Of a DNA stretch of 64,000 nucleotides, positions 21,287-32,958 are shown in pieces (within the stretch, counting starts at the first letter, position 1; every line of letters begins with the position of its first letter). A program made the translations under genes and the position numbers. This DNA is from Panicum virgatum (lineage: Eukaryota; Streptophyta; Magnoliopsida; Poales; Poaceae), in the NCBI RefSeq assembly GCF_016808335.1, contig NC_053150.1, positions 27,176,979 through 27,240,978 of the forward strand. Reading direction: 5' to 3'. A model generated the notes under the pieces. The model was not told where the DNA came from, searched no databases, and saw only the letters and a program-made list of their open reading frames with translations.

Positions 21287-21972
21287 TGGCACAAATCTAG
21301 GGCCAACACACGAATGCGCTTGATCGCATAGTGAGCGACGGCACAATTGTAGCGCCGATGCTCGAACCGGTCATACCGGTCAAGATAACCGGTCAGACCG
21401 GTTTGCCGGTGTAGAACGGCGAAGTCCGGCAAACGCTCGAGCGGGAGGGACCCCGTCAGGACAAGCGCGCGTAGGGTTGTTCTAGGATTGGTAGGCCACC
21501 TAGAATGCCTTCAGACATCGCGGAGACGCAAGAAAGACAACAAGTATGGGGGTTGGAGGAGCTAGGGTTTGGGGAAGACAAAAAGTAATGCGAAGTAACG
21601 AAAAGTAATAGATTGATATGTTTTGATCGATTGGATATACCCAATCGGCCGTGGCCCTTTATATTTATAGGGAGGGGAGGTCTTATCCCATCAGAAGTCC
21701 AATTCCATACAAATCCCGCATAAAAATACAACTCCAAACTCGAACTGTGCAGTTTGGACCGGTCTGACCGGTTCGACCCGGTGTCAAGTCTTCCAAAGGC
21801 CATAAATCTCTCATCCGAACTCCAAATTAGGCGTTCTACATATGCATTTCGATCGTCTCGACGAGAGCTACGTAATGGTGAAGTTCAATTTGCATTTTGA
21901 CAAAGTCACCTTACCGGTTTGTGCATATCGGTCTGACCAGTCTGCACAATCTGCCAATTTCAGTCGTCAACA
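21287..21972 (-). repeat. 5' LTR of the minus-strand gypsy element, copy A
   Basis: About 686 bp; on the minus strand it begins TGTTGACGACTGAAATTGG and ends GATTTGTGCCA. It has a minus-strand TATA box CTATAAATATAAAGG at 21656-21673 and several ACCGGTCTGACCGGT-type motifs. No 3' LTR of this element is in the unit. Exact ends are inferred from TG/CA and PBS position. Confidence 0.62.
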
Positions 21973-22980
21973 CCAGCACAGCAATTTCCTGCACATACGT
22001 ACAGCTGCTGGACGAGATACCGTATCACTATATTGCTGCCCATCCTCTCCTGTACAAGTAACAGCCAATGTCGTCAGGTTCTCGAAATTAAAATACAACC
22101 TGCTTCTTTTTCAGGTTCTACCTGACCCTCAGTCTTGCATCCTGGTGACCAAGTTACAGTTTTCCCGCTGGTTCTCATGTCCAATACTTCGTAATCTTGA
22201 AAAGGCAAACGCATGCGGAGTCATGCTCCACATTTCTTCGGTGGAGCAGGAAAATACTTCATTATGAATTCTTACCGTGCCCATAAACTACTTAATTTAA
22301 TTCTAAAAAATCGACCGCGATGTTTCTAAAGAAAAAGGTAATCCGATAAGAACCTGAAAAAAGAAGTGAAGCGATTTTTTCAGATATTGTAAATATCACT
22401 CGAGTAAAAACTGGTTGTTATCGTCAGTCATTTTAGGTGTTGAATTTCCTTTTTGTCCAGCCCATGGAGCATGCACCCAAGGACCATAGCCCAGACTATG
22501 CCTTGATTTTCTGGTGGTGTATAGTTCTGAGCTGGGGTCGTCAATGCGGAGGGGTTGGTACGTGATGCCTAGCTGGCCATGGTTGACATCACACGAGTCT
22601 GTGCCGACTCTACTAGGGACCCGGACCAGGGTCGTGGCAGGGTTAGGAGGTTGACCAAGGATTGTCGTGAGGTGCATTGGCCATTGGGTGCTGCGAGCCC
22701 TGGATGATATGCGAGCTCATGATATGGGCAGATGAAGTGCTAGGGTCTTAGAAAATTTGAAGATAGGGCGATATTATATTGGATTGGCAACCAAAGTATG
22801 TTTGTCCGTTTTTGTTTGAGTTGCCGTACATTTTTTCGTTTATTTTCCATCTCGTTTGGGACCTTGAATATAATGTTTCGGTTATTGTTTCACCATGATC
22901 CCATGAAAAACGCAATACAGAGGAGAATGATCTCTTTGTATCGTCCTTCAGGATTGCTGTACTAGCATTAGAAGGTTAGT
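21973..22980 (+). other. Unassigned region between LTR and DEFL gene, copy A
   Basis: About 1 kb very similar in copy B (39536-40550). Contains TTCTTTTTCAG|GTTC (acceptor-like, near 22115) and a 93-codon minus-strand frame (22677-22396) that a 2-base insertion breaks in copy B, so it is probably not coding. I cannot identify a gene or element. Confidence 0.4.
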
Positions 22981-22997
22981 TTTATTTTATTTTTATT
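22981..22997 (-). terminator. Poly(A) signal cluster of the DEFL gene, copy A
   Basis: Overlapping minus-strand AATAAA-type hexamers about 140 bases after the DEFL stop codon. Confidence 0.45.
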
Positions 22998-23136
22998 TCT
23001 TGGTTGCAATTGAAAGCACAACATGCTGTAATAACAAAACATTCCAGCCACTGAACTTTCTCCAACACTGCTACTCCTAGTATCCTTGAGCAGATCAGGG
23101 TGTAAACAGCGTCATGGCACTCATGTTATTGGAATC

Positions 23137-23505
23137 CTATTGTAGTGTAGGTGATGCCGGTGCCGGCCCAGACGGTCCGCAGAAAACACAATTGCATGCT
23201 GGCCCTTCGATGCAGTTTCCATGAGAACCACCCAAGCGAATGCAATCATTCTGGCATTTCTTTGGATTACACTTGTCACCCAACCTAAGAACTGTGGGTC
23301 TACACTTATCCTTGCTTCTACTTTCTATGGATGCCAAACCCTCATCTGCAAAACTCAGAAAAAAAACTATCAAAACAACAGTTGTGTGGAATAGTCGAAA
23401 CAACAGTTATATGATGACAATGCTTTGTAACTGCAATAGGGGCACAGATATACGTGACAACAGCACCATGAGGGCAAGGATCAGGAAAACTTGGGTGGCC
23501 TTCAT
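23137..23505 (-). CDS. Defensin-like cysteine-rich secreted peptide, two exons, copy A
   Basis: Exon 1 is 23505-23454, starting MKATQVFLILALM (hydrophobic signal peptide). An intron of 108 bases (23453-23346) has GTATAT at its start and TTTTGCAG at its end. Exon 2 is 23345-23137. Splicing keeps the frame (phase 1) and gives 86 residues: a signal peptide of about 23 residues, then a small basic domain with eight cysteines spaced C-X10-C-X4-C-X3-C-X9-C-X5-C-X-C-X2-C and a Pro/Ala tail. This is the plant DEFL/LCR layout, including an intron near the end of the signal peptide. The likely role is an extracellular defence or signalling peptide; the target cannot be told. A TATA box and poly(A) signals flank it. 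An unspliced frame starting inside the intron at 23403 would also code a hydrophobic start, but is less likely. Confidence 0.75.
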
Positions 23506-23564
23506 CCTGAATAGGTTGTTGATAATTGAAGGGTACAGTGGTTCATAAAGCAAATGCACATGCC

Positions 23565-23572
23565 TTATATAG
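23565..23572 (-). promoter_or_regulatory. TATA box of the DEFL gene, copy A
   Basis: CTATATAA on the minus strand, about 60 bases before the ATG at 23505, a normal plant core-promoter distance with a short 5' UTR. Confidence 0.65.
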
Positions 23573-23636
23573 ATGACAAGGACTTGTTATTTTTGGAAAC
23601 AAATTAATATTATATGGAAATACAAAAGATCTAAAA

Positions 23637-24044
23637 AAATATGTATAGTAGCACTTAATTGTTCTTATCAATAGAGCCTAAAAAAAACTCAGTCTGGAGT
23701 AACAAATTAATGCATTGTAAGGCATGTATTGTTCTTCTTTAGCTAGGTATATATGCATATTATTTTGCCATACAACAACAGAATGAGTTGGCCAAAGTTA
23801 AGGGCTATCAAACGCAATCGATGAGATTCCAGAATTTTAAAATATGTATGGTAGCATTTAATTTTGATAATAAACATGAGCCAATAAAATGATTCCATCA
23901 AGAGTAATGAATTAATTAATGCCCAAGGACGCAATACTTCTGTTCTTTATCAAGATATGTGTATTATTTTAAACTACAAGAATGGATGAGTTGGAAAAAA
24001 ATGAGAATAATCAAATGCAATAAATTATTCTTTTAAAAATGCAA
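23637..24044 (+). repeat. Two-unit degenerate tandem repeat upstream of the DEFL gene, copy A
   Basis: ATATGTATAGTAGCACTTAATT (23639) recurs as ATATGTATGGTAGCATTTAATT (23842), and GAGTAACAAATTAATGC (23698) as GAGTAATGAATTAATTAATGC (23901): period about 203 bases. AT-rich, in the DEFL upstream region. Confidence 0.65.
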
Positions 24045-24465
24045 TCAATTAGATGTCAAAGTTGTATAGAGTAATTTGCACCCACCATAAAATAACTTGT
24101 TTGGTTGTATTATACTTTTGTAACAATCAATGTTGTGCTTGATTCCATAAAAATACTCTCTACCCTTTACCTCTATCCGGTGTTGTATCCTTGGACGAAT
24201 CTGAACCTCAGATAATACACTCATATTTCCTGGTGGATAGGAATACATGGGAATACTCACGGTGAAAGCTACAACAATATTTGTACATTTGCGGATTATT
24301 CTGTGATCGTTAAAAATAATAACAAGCTTTCTAGTGCCGTTGCTAGGAGCAGTAGCTATATTATCTTCGGACCAAGTTTGTCCTCATATCTATTTTATAT
24401 TATTTTCTTCTACCTCTAAGGGTGAGTTCTGTGAGCTACCACAATCTTCGAAATGAATTTCATCA
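24045..24465 (+). other. Unassigned AT-rich end of unit A
   Basis: Contains a 71-codon minus-strand frame (24260-24045, YSYPPGNMSVLSEVQ) that is open in both copies; I do not recognise it. The last 20 bases enter the gag fragment of the next unit (frame SAHYELHPLFLAMVQ). Confidence 0.4.
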
Positions 24466-25479
24466 GCTCACTATGAACTCCATCCTCTCTTTCTAGCCAT
24501 GGTTCAAGAACAATCCTTCGCAGGGAGAGACAATGAAAATCCCTACCATCATCTGTGTGAGTTCGAGGAATTGTGTTCATGTTTGATGATCTCAGGCATG
24601 ACACAAGAAACACTAACGTGCAAGTTGGTTCCCTACTCTCTCATGGAGACGGTGAAGCAATGGTACACGCATGTGAAGAGTCTGAATGGAGATTGGAATG
24701 ATCTTCAAGATAGATTTTATCTCGCATTCTTTCTGATATCCTGTGTCATCGTTTTGCGAGTAGAAGTTTTGAGCTTCCATCAGGATTAGAAGGAATCCAT
24801 CGATGCAGCCTGGGTTAGGTCCTCATTTTGCAACCCCAATCCAGCCTGGCATTGTCTATGCCCGATCATGTGTTGTTACAACACCTATTTTGGGTTTAAA
24901 CATGGAGTCTGCACGGAATCTCGACATCATTGGCAGAGGATCATTCACACATAAGACTCCAACTGGAATAAGAGAGACCTTAGATCAAATTTTAGAAAAA
25001 ACATTCTTGTCTGTGAGTCTGAACCCCTCCAGGATGAAACCGAGTTACGCCAAGAGGAAACTTTAGCAGTCAAATCTGAACCCTTACCATCCGCATCTCA
25101 AGATTCGACTCCTAAATCTTGCCCTAACCACAAATATTCAAGGAAGAAGAAATTCAACATTCGGAGTTCCCCAATAGTTTCGACGAAGAAATCATTGAAT
25201 ATTACAAAAACAACTAACTACTTCAACGAAAAGAGACAACTGGTTCTTGACATTCCTTCTGATCCTCTCAAAGACAAGTCCCTCAAGGAAACACATAAGG
25301 ACTTGACCTCTATCTTGAGTAGTAAATGGTTAAGGAAGTGGAGCTATCACCCGAAGCAATTCGAATTAGCTCCATCCCTAACTACTCAATACCAAGTACA
25401 AGGAAACATGGTGAATGCTCTCTACAATCCCACTATCGGTGCAAATATCGTACTAGATTCCTTTGTGCAAATATCCAGT
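24466..25479 (+). pseudogene. Ty3/gypsy gag-protease fragment, copy B
   Basis: Same fragment as at 1-1014, in segments 24499-24789, 24803-25066 and 25195-25488. A few residue differences from copy A (for example SFAGRD for SFVGRD) and the same frame breaks. Confidence 0.75.
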
Positions 25480-26017
25480 GACGGGTAAGCCTTACTGAGT
25501 ATTAGTATACTCAGCCTTGCTTGTAACACAATTTTTCAGGTACAGACTTTGAGGATATGATTGCTGATTTGACTTGGCCTTGTACCTTGCCTCCGGGTTG
25601 GTCTGTTGAGTAGGACGGTCCCTCAGCGAGTGCTGATACCCCTCCTTCCGAGTGATGTCACATACGGGCTTCATTGTGGCATCTTATGTATCGCTAGTCA
25701 TCGTACTTTCACTCTTCCATTGAATAATGAACTCTGATGAACTGTAATAGTTAAGAACTCTGTAGTACTTTACTTTGTTAAACTGGGTTGTAATAATCTA
25801 AATTCTGCTACAAATCTCTGAGTTGTAAGAAATGTTATGCGTTGTACTCTCTGGTCTCGCCTTTGTGTGAGTTGCTATTTGTTTCGATCCCAGTTAGCAT
25901 GGCTTCAATCGAGACTTTACTTGAGAAACTGTCGTGTAGTGCGGTCGTTTGGTCAGAGTTGCCTAGCAACGATGATTACCGCACTCAACCCAGTTTATTT
26001 TGGGTGGTTCCGCCACA
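25480..26017 (+). repeat. 3' part of chromovirus LTR, copy B
   Basis: Same remnant as in copy A, ending TTCCGCCACA at 26017 just before an intact PBS. Confidence 0.85.
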
Positions 26018-26019
26018 GC

Positions 26020-26031
26020 TGGTATCAGAGC
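26020..26031 (+). other. Primer-binding site (initiator Met tRNA), copy B
   Basis: TGGTATCAGAGC, a perfect match to the complement of the initiator Met tRNA 3' end, two bases after the LTR. The 1.4 kb to 27425 is leader without a gene; about 45 bases seen in A and C near A 2417 are missing here. Confidence 0.9.
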
Positions 26032-27425
26032 GAACAGTCAGCACTACCAGAGATTACGACCTCACCTTTTCAAAAACAAATTATAAAATTTGACTTCAAA
26101 ACTACTAAGTTTTCAAAAAGCGTTGGACTCTTAAGGAAAGGTCTAGTACGTAAAGCCCTAGGAAAATTATGGGTATATTATAAGGTGGCTTATATTGTAT
26201 GGCTAACTTCCAGCACTTACATTCAGCATTTAAATTCAGTATTTACATTCTGTACAGACATCGTCGCCGTGGAGGTATGCTTGCTCAGTCACCTGAGGGA
26301 GTCTGACCCTCCCGTCGGTGATGCGAGCAGAACGCTAGGCTCAAGCAGAGGCCTACTTGAGCTGCTGCCAATATACCAACCATTGGTTGATTATATTGGG
26401 AGTAATGGTTCGAAATTGGAATTCTATTCCCCGTCCAAGATGGTACTCAGTCAATACGCTATTTCAATGGCGTATGTTTAACGTTGTCCATATGGCGGGA
26501 ATTGTATGGATGCCGGTTCTATAGTGATCGGTAATGAATGGGAACGATTTCGTGAGTGTTGGCACGGAAGGTTTACTATATACGCACTGACAATTTTCTG
26601 TAGGTACGCTAACCGCGAATCTGTAATTTAGGACGGTTAGTTAATCGACTAGATAAATACAGAGAGACGTATCTAATTATGCCACCGATACAAAGTACGT
26701 AAGGCCAAAGCTATTTGGCAATTTTTCTGGTTGTGAGGATGTCTAGGATGTGCATTCATGCATAAAAGTCAAAATCCAAAATCGAAATGAAATTGCAAGA
26801 GATCTCTTGAAAAGCCTCTCTAAGAAATTTCTAGCAAATATGTTCCAACCTGCTGAAATCTGGAAAACTCAAATTTTTGCAAATGTATAAAAATAAGTCT
26901 GCTCCCTGTTGTAAAAATTTGGAAAGTTTTGGAGAACATTATCCTAGGAAATTCAGACAATTTGTAATACCGTGTGTTTCTGTCAAATTGTAGCAGTCTG
27001 GCCACATAAATATTTTCGCAAATTTAAAAGCTTCTCCTGAGAAAACGTCAACATGAAAGTTGTAGATGGCTGAGTCAGGAAGCTACTGTAAATTTTTGAG
27101 AATTTTTGGTCAAGTGGTTTGGTATTGAGAGTCGAAATACTAGCCCTCTATTCAGTCTGAAATCTGAGTTGACCTTTAGGAAAACACTTAAGGTTTTGAC
27201 CATCTTAAGCTCTGTATTTGAGTTGGGCTTGATTAGAGAAAAGGATCACAATTATTTTAGGCACCTCCTGTAAAAATTTGGGAATTGTTGGACCATATCT
27301 TCATCAGTTATGCTCGTTTTATCTAAGTATTCAGAATCAGCCTAGAAAACTTGTTCCACTTTCGCTGACCCGTCTGTCTATTTGGGCAGATAGAGGACTT
27401 GGTGATGGTGGACGCATAGGGTCAC

Positions 27426-28268
27426 ATGCACTCCCTGTTCCTACACTGGGAGGGACCTCCCCGTCTACTGTGGGAGATGCTCAGCGTCTCCGGTTACCCG
27501 TACCCACCACTTTATGAGGGCCATGACTTCATGAAGGATGGAGTCCGTCACTGCAGTGTCACTCTTACGATTCCGCAGCACCCGCTCAATGTGGAGTGGG
27601 CACTGATTGTGATCCAGGTGGTTGGACACCGCTTGCTCGACTCGTGGGAGACGGCCGCTATGTGGGGTATCACGGCCTTCTGTGATGCACACCCGATGGA
27701 AGTTGTTCTCACACCGTTCGGACTTTTCCCGGCACACGACGAGGGCGATCTACTTTGGCAGAACAGGATGGACCACGTTCACGTCGTGGCTGACTTGGAC
27801 CCTGTTGGCTCTTTGAGGACAGCGGCACTGTACCGGCTCCAGATGTTCCAGAGTCGGGCGACAACATAGCTGGTTGACCAGGCCCAGACCTTGCAGATGA
27901 CCTTACAACTGTGCGATGAGTAGATGCACGAGGCCAGTGCCGAGCTAGTCGACAGGGGAGCTTGTATTGACACACTTGAGGGCCAGGTCCAGGAGTTGTA
28001 GGTCACTCTTGCCGAGCACGACACCGAGCTCGATTTCTTAGGAGATCGGCTTCATGATCTCCAGCTCGACCTCGACGACGCCAACACACAGCTCCACTAG
28101 CAGCAGCTCGTTCTTCACGTCCCACCCGACGAGATGCAGGTGGACGGTGAGGAGGAGCCCCAAGAGATGGAGGGCGTCTCAGACGTCGACTTTGAGGATC
28201 ACGACCCACAGCCCGCTCTGATCGCGCCTCACTCCCCGATCGAGAGCGAGGCCTCAGGTCACAACTAG
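27426..28268 (+). pseudogene. Leader ORF with coiled coil, copy B
   Basis: One frame of 280 codons to TAG at 28266, with in-frame TAG stops shared with copy A. The TGA of A at 3503 is TGC here and that at 3629 is TTA (Leu), so those two stops are not ancestral. Five codons around A 3410 (RCMNA) are deleted in frame. The 650 bases to gag are non-coding leader. Confidence 0.6.
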
Positions 28269-28917
28269 ACTTCGTTATCAGTTAGGCAGCTTTTGTAGAA
28301 CTCCTCTTAGTGTAGCCTAAATTTTGGATGGTGGGCTACTAGGCTAACTTAGATTTAAGTAACCTCTGATGATTAGATGTAAAATGTAGCAAGTAGAAGT
28401 GGAGATGTGATCTTTGTAAGAACTTGTGAAATGTTGTAAATATAATGGCAGTCAGTCAATCTGAACGCAAAATCTAGTTCGAATTTTCATCCATGTTTCC
28501 ACTCAGTTTTGAGCGATGAGTTGAATACAAAATTTGTTCCAAATTTTATCATCTAAATGCTCACCAAATTTCAGATCAATTGGACTTATACATCAGGAGT
28601 TATTCGCAAATATAGAGGCTCTATTTTCTGAAAAACAGCAAAACCAGAGGAGTAGAAACTGAATTTTTTGACTACCTTACTTTGGGAATTAGTCTCTGAG
28701 TTGACTACCAAAGTTGTAGCTCACAAAATTATCTAACTCCTGTAAAAATTTCAAGTCCATTGGATACATAGAACTTCAGTTATGTGCTTTTTAGTACTAA
28801 CAGTTTCTGTGAAATCCAGTCATATGCAATTCCTATCATTTAAATTCATGCCTTATGTTGTTTATTCCCATTTGAAACCTTGAAAAATCGTGGCTAATGC
28901 AACCACTCATGTTTCAG

Positions 28918-31520
28918 ATGGTGGGATCAACGAGAGGCACGCCCAGTGGTTTTGGAGCTAGAGGGAGTGGCACACCACCCCCGCCACCTCCACCGTCTAG
29001 TATTGCCGAGGTGCTCGTGGCTCAGACCGAGCTCCTCCAGCAGCTTGTTCATGCACAGCAGCAGCGGGGTGAGCACAATGCTCACCACCCGTAGGAAGCT
29101 AGCTATCAAGATTTCCTGAGCACTTAGCCACTGCTCTTCAACAAGTTTTCTTTGCTGACCATTCCATGTTCAGAGGCGAGCAAAGCTCGTTTTGCCGCGC
29201 AGCAGCTCCGCGGTTCAGCTCGTATGTGGTGGGATCACTACCACGGAATGCTCCCTGCTGATCATGTGGTCTCATGGAATGAGTTCAAGGATGCTTTTAG
29301 AGCTCATCATATTCCGACGGATCTTCTTGATCGGAAGCTAAATGAGTTCTTGGCGCTGACTCAAGCCAAACGCACTGTGCTACAGTATGCCCAAGCCTTC
29401 AATCATCTATGTCAGTATGCTAGTTATCACAAGGACACTGACGCCAAGAAGTGTGATTGCTTCCGTCGGGGACTCAGCACCAACCTGCAGGAGCGGCTAA
29501 ATCTTGTTTGTGCTGATTCTTACAATGAGTTGGTGAATTTGGCTATCAACCAGGAGGATCTTATACTGGCTCATCGTGCTGATAAGAAGAGGAAGGCACC
29601 TGCTGGACCCTCTAGTGCCTGTTGACAGCCATTGTTTCCCATTTTGACCATCAACTTCTCGGGAATAAAATGAGCTTCACACTATATTCCATACATATTT
29701 TGCTTATTTCTAACAAGTGCAATAAGTTTTGGATGAGTTGTGGTTGCAGGAACTAATATACCAAAAACAAGGCAAAACTGGGAAAAACCCAGGCCAGCCG
29801 GCCTCACCTAGGCCGGCCGCCTATCACGTCCACTATGTGTGCCCCGTCTTCGGTACAGGAGCGAAGAGACATGTGTACAAAGCCTCTTAACCAAGGATTG
29901 CAAGTTGGTTTGATCAAATGGACCGAAAGGCCTAGCACATGGATTGAAAGGCCCACCTGCAGCACTTACCCTGATCTTTTGGCCCGGAGCTCCACTATGG
30001 ACTTCATGCACCCTTGGAGATCAAGATGTCGGTGAAACAGGAGGCCGAGATTCGCCAAACCCAGGCCGGCCGGCCTACAAATTTCAGCTTCAAACTGACG
30101 CAACCATCCACCGCCATCTAGAGAAGATCAGGAGCGTCCACGAGAAGGTCGGTGTGAAACGTACAAAATCCCATGCCGGCCGACCCCACTTTGCAGCGTC
30201 CCATGCTCAACTTCGTGGGGAAGCTACATCAACCGACCCTCTTGCTTACACATGACGCCTCGGCCAAATACCCACCTCCAGCAAGTATAAATAGGCCCCC
30301 ATCCTCACTTGTGAGACACACCAAAGGAGTTCTATCTTCTCGTTTTTGTTTCCTAGAGTAGGTTAGGTAGTCTGGGAGTTAGAGTCGAGTTGAGCTTGTC
30401 TCGGGATTCTTGAGTCGTCATCGGAAGTCGGGTATGAACTCTTGTATTTTTTCCTTTGACATTTATCAATATAAGTTATCTTCTTTATATTTTCGAGTCA
30501 GCTTTACGTTCCGCATTTATTTATCTTCTCAAGTTATCTTGTGTGCGGAAGTAATTCCTCTAGCTTAGGCTTTGTACCTATCTTGTTTATCGGGATCTTA
30601 CCTTACGGGTTTTCTTGCCCGAACTAGGGAGGCTCAAGTTAGTTCCCTAGGTTGAGGGGGATTTCTCTTGTTCACTACAAGAGAAATCCTAACACCGAGA
30701 GCAGATGTGGTGTCTAAGCTCAGTGTTAGCTAGAAAAGTGTGTTCCACCCCACGATACCGTTGTGGTAGGCGGCAGGTGGCGATAGCCCTGTCTGTCCCT
30801 TGTAGTCCACCACGTTCGGGTGTTTTCATAGCAGTAGTTGCAGGTTGTCGTTGGACTCCCCTCTCATCCCTTTCTGAAGTCCTTCCTCTTCCAGCTGCCG
30901 AAGTAAGCTCTAGGTTCCCGATAACTAGTTAGAAGCAAGGTTTAGTCTAGAGAAGCTAGCTCGAAAGTTTAGAAGTGTTTTAGGAGTCTTTCTTGCTCGT
31001 TGTCCTCCCAGCTGCTTACCTCTCTAAGGATTAGAGTCTCCTGTGCTAGACGGTCATCGTTGGCCATTATCTTATCCTATCATATCAGGCTTACCCCCAC
31101 TAAGTTAGTCGGTTGATACCATTAGTAAAGTTTGTCATTGAATTCTTCGATACTCTTTATCCAAGGCGAAGTGCTACAGTGGTGATTCTGTGTGCTTACG
31201 GAATCCATATTCTATTGAGCGTAAGAAACGCCAACAGTGCCCAAGCATCGAGGTATCGTGTTGTGCAGAATGCTCCAGCTACACCCTCTTGGAGAGCCCC
31301 TCAGCAAGGGCGTTGGGTTATTCGACCTCCTCAGCAGCAGCAGACTCACTTTGTGCCACCTCTGCAACAGCAGACTGGCCCAAGGCCGAATATATAGCAA
31401 GCATCTCGCCCTGACAACAACAACCGCTATTTCAAGTGTGGGAGCCCGAGCCACTTTGCCAAGATGTGCCCCCGAGCGGGACAATCCCAGGGGCAGGGTT
31501 TCCGCAGAAATGATTAGAAC
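28918..31520 (+). pseudogene. Chromovirus gag, split by a solo LTR, copy B
   Basis: The likely start ATG (28918) follows TTTCAG directly. Three private CAG-to-TAG stops relative to A/C: PR|*|EAS near 29092, ST|*|PL near 29125, and NI|*|QAS near 31396. The first Cys of the CCHC knuckle is Tyr (RYFKCGSPSHFAKMC). The FNK|FSLL gap and the final RND* stop are shared with the other copies. Confidence 0.87.
29620..31236 (+). mobile_element. Solo LTR in gag, copy B
   Basis: 1617 bp, TGTTGACAGCC to CGCCAACA, flanked by GTGCC (29615-29619, 31237-31241). TATAAATA at 30286-30293. The terminal CAACA is intact. Confidence 0.92.
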
Positions 31521-31538
31521 AAGGGCAAGAAACAAACT

Positions 31539-31928
31539 GTGCAGATCAGGCAAGGCAGAATCATTTTCACCAGCCTGACTGAACTTCCTGAGGGCACACC
31601 GGTGATGATGGGTACATTCTCTATAAACCATCGACCCGCAGTTATCTTATTTGATTCTGGTGCATCTCATAGTTTCATTAGCACTAAATTTGGGGCGAGA
31701 GCAGGATTAGATTTTTGTGACACAAAAGGCTGTTACATGATATCTACACTGGGTGGGAAAATTGCATCTAATCAAATCATTAGAGGTGTACCACTTAAAC
31801 TGGGTAGTAAAATCTTTCCAACTGATTTAATCCTGCTAGCATTAGAAGGCATGGATGTTATTCTGGGAATGGAATGGATGATTAGACATGGTGCAATATT
31901 AGATTTCTCTTCCGAGCTATTGAATTAA
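31539..31928 (+). pseudogene. Aspartic protease, copy B
   Basis: Catalytic LFDSGASHSFIS retained. One C lost in TCTTCCGAGC (TCTTCCCGAGC in A) shifts the frame, and it ends at SSELLN. Confidence 0.87.
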
Positions 31929-31940
31929 ATTCCCCAACCT

Positions 31941-32958
31941 TTGGAAATTCCACAACCTCATCAAGAATACATCAACTCTTGTGCCTTTGCCATGAAATAT
32001 TTTCGTATAGAAGATATTCCAGTGGTTTGTGAGTATGCCGCTATTTTTTCGGATGACTTGCCTGGAATGCCACCATATCGGGATATTGAATTCTTTATCG
32101 AACTTCAGCCCGGTACCGCACCTATCTCTAAAAGGCCGTACAGAATGCCGCCTAAAGAGCTAGCAGAGTTGAAAATTCAGTTGCAAGAACTTTTGGATAA
32201 GGGTTTTATTCGCCCAGCCCTGTTCGTGAAGAAGAAGGATGACAGTCTAAGGTTGTGTGTTGATTATCGGCCTCTCAATGTGGTGACTCTCAAAAATAAA
32301 TATCCACTTCCTCACATTGATGTACTGTTTGATCAGTTAGCTGGAGATAAAATCTTTTCCAAGATTGATCTTCGCTCAGGTTATCATCAGATTAAAACCG
32401 ACCTTGCGATATTGCCAAGACGGCTTTCTCGACCCGATATGGGCTATATGAATATTTGGTCATGTCATTTGGTCTCACAAATGCTCCTGCCTATTTCATG
32501 TATCTCAAGAACTCGGTGTTCATGCCTGAACTCGATAAGTTCGTCGTGGTCTTCATCGACAACATATTGATCTACTCTAAGAATGAGGCAGAACATGAGC
32601 AACATCTACGAGTTGTTCTTCAGCGTCTTCGAGATCATCAACTGTATGCTAAATTCTCTAAATGTGAATTTTGGCTGGATATGGTGAAATTTTTGGGTCA
32701 CACTATTTCCAGCAAAGGCATATCAGTGGATCCCAGCAAAGTTCAAGAAGTGATGGACTGAAAACCTCCCACCTCAGTTCATCAAATCCGCAGTTTTCTT
32801 GGTTAGGCGGGTTACTACCGCAGGTTTATTCTGGACTTCTCCAGAATTGCAAAACCAATGATGGAACTACTGATACATCAGGTATTGGTCTTGGCTGTGT
32901 TCTTATGCAAGACAACTGGGTTATCGCTTATGCTTCCCGAGCTCTTCGACCACACTAT
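31941..32958 (+). pseudogene. Reverse transcriptase and RNase H stub, copy B
   Basis: Better preserved at its start than copy A ([16 protein letters not shown] readable, [10 protein letters not shown] intact), but one base is lost at 32396 (ATTAAAACCG against ATTAAAATCCG), shifting the frame before [12 protein letters not shown] replaces FIDD as in copy A. About 136 bases between the primer-grip end and RNase H are deleted near 32871. Confidence 0.88.

Larger units (their letters stand above)
1..24465 (+). repeat. Tandem block copy A (about 24.5 kb, fullest copy)
   Basis: First of three direct copies of one composite block; base 1 corresponds to 24466 in copy B and 42032 in copy C. The order of sub-elements is the same in all three. 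Copy A keeps segments that B or C have lost (13608-18791, 10343-11317, 16728-18923, 7711-8393), so it is closest to the ancestral layout. Its private additions are a 429-bp MITE (20311-20739) and a local duplication near 20816-21025. The left boundary is only the window edge, so the true unit border is unknown. Confidence 0.93.

Noticed and set aside
22396..22677. Minus-strand 93-codon ORF as a gene
   Set aside because: A 2-base insertion breaks it in copy B and no domain or start context supports it.
23240..23548. Plus-strand 102-codon ORF
   Set aside because: Shadow of the DEFL gene on the opposite strand; it crosses the intron and both exons and has no domain.
25837..26481. 214-codon plus-strand ORF
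   Set aside because: It reads through the LTR end, PBS and leader; in copy A it is broken. No domain.
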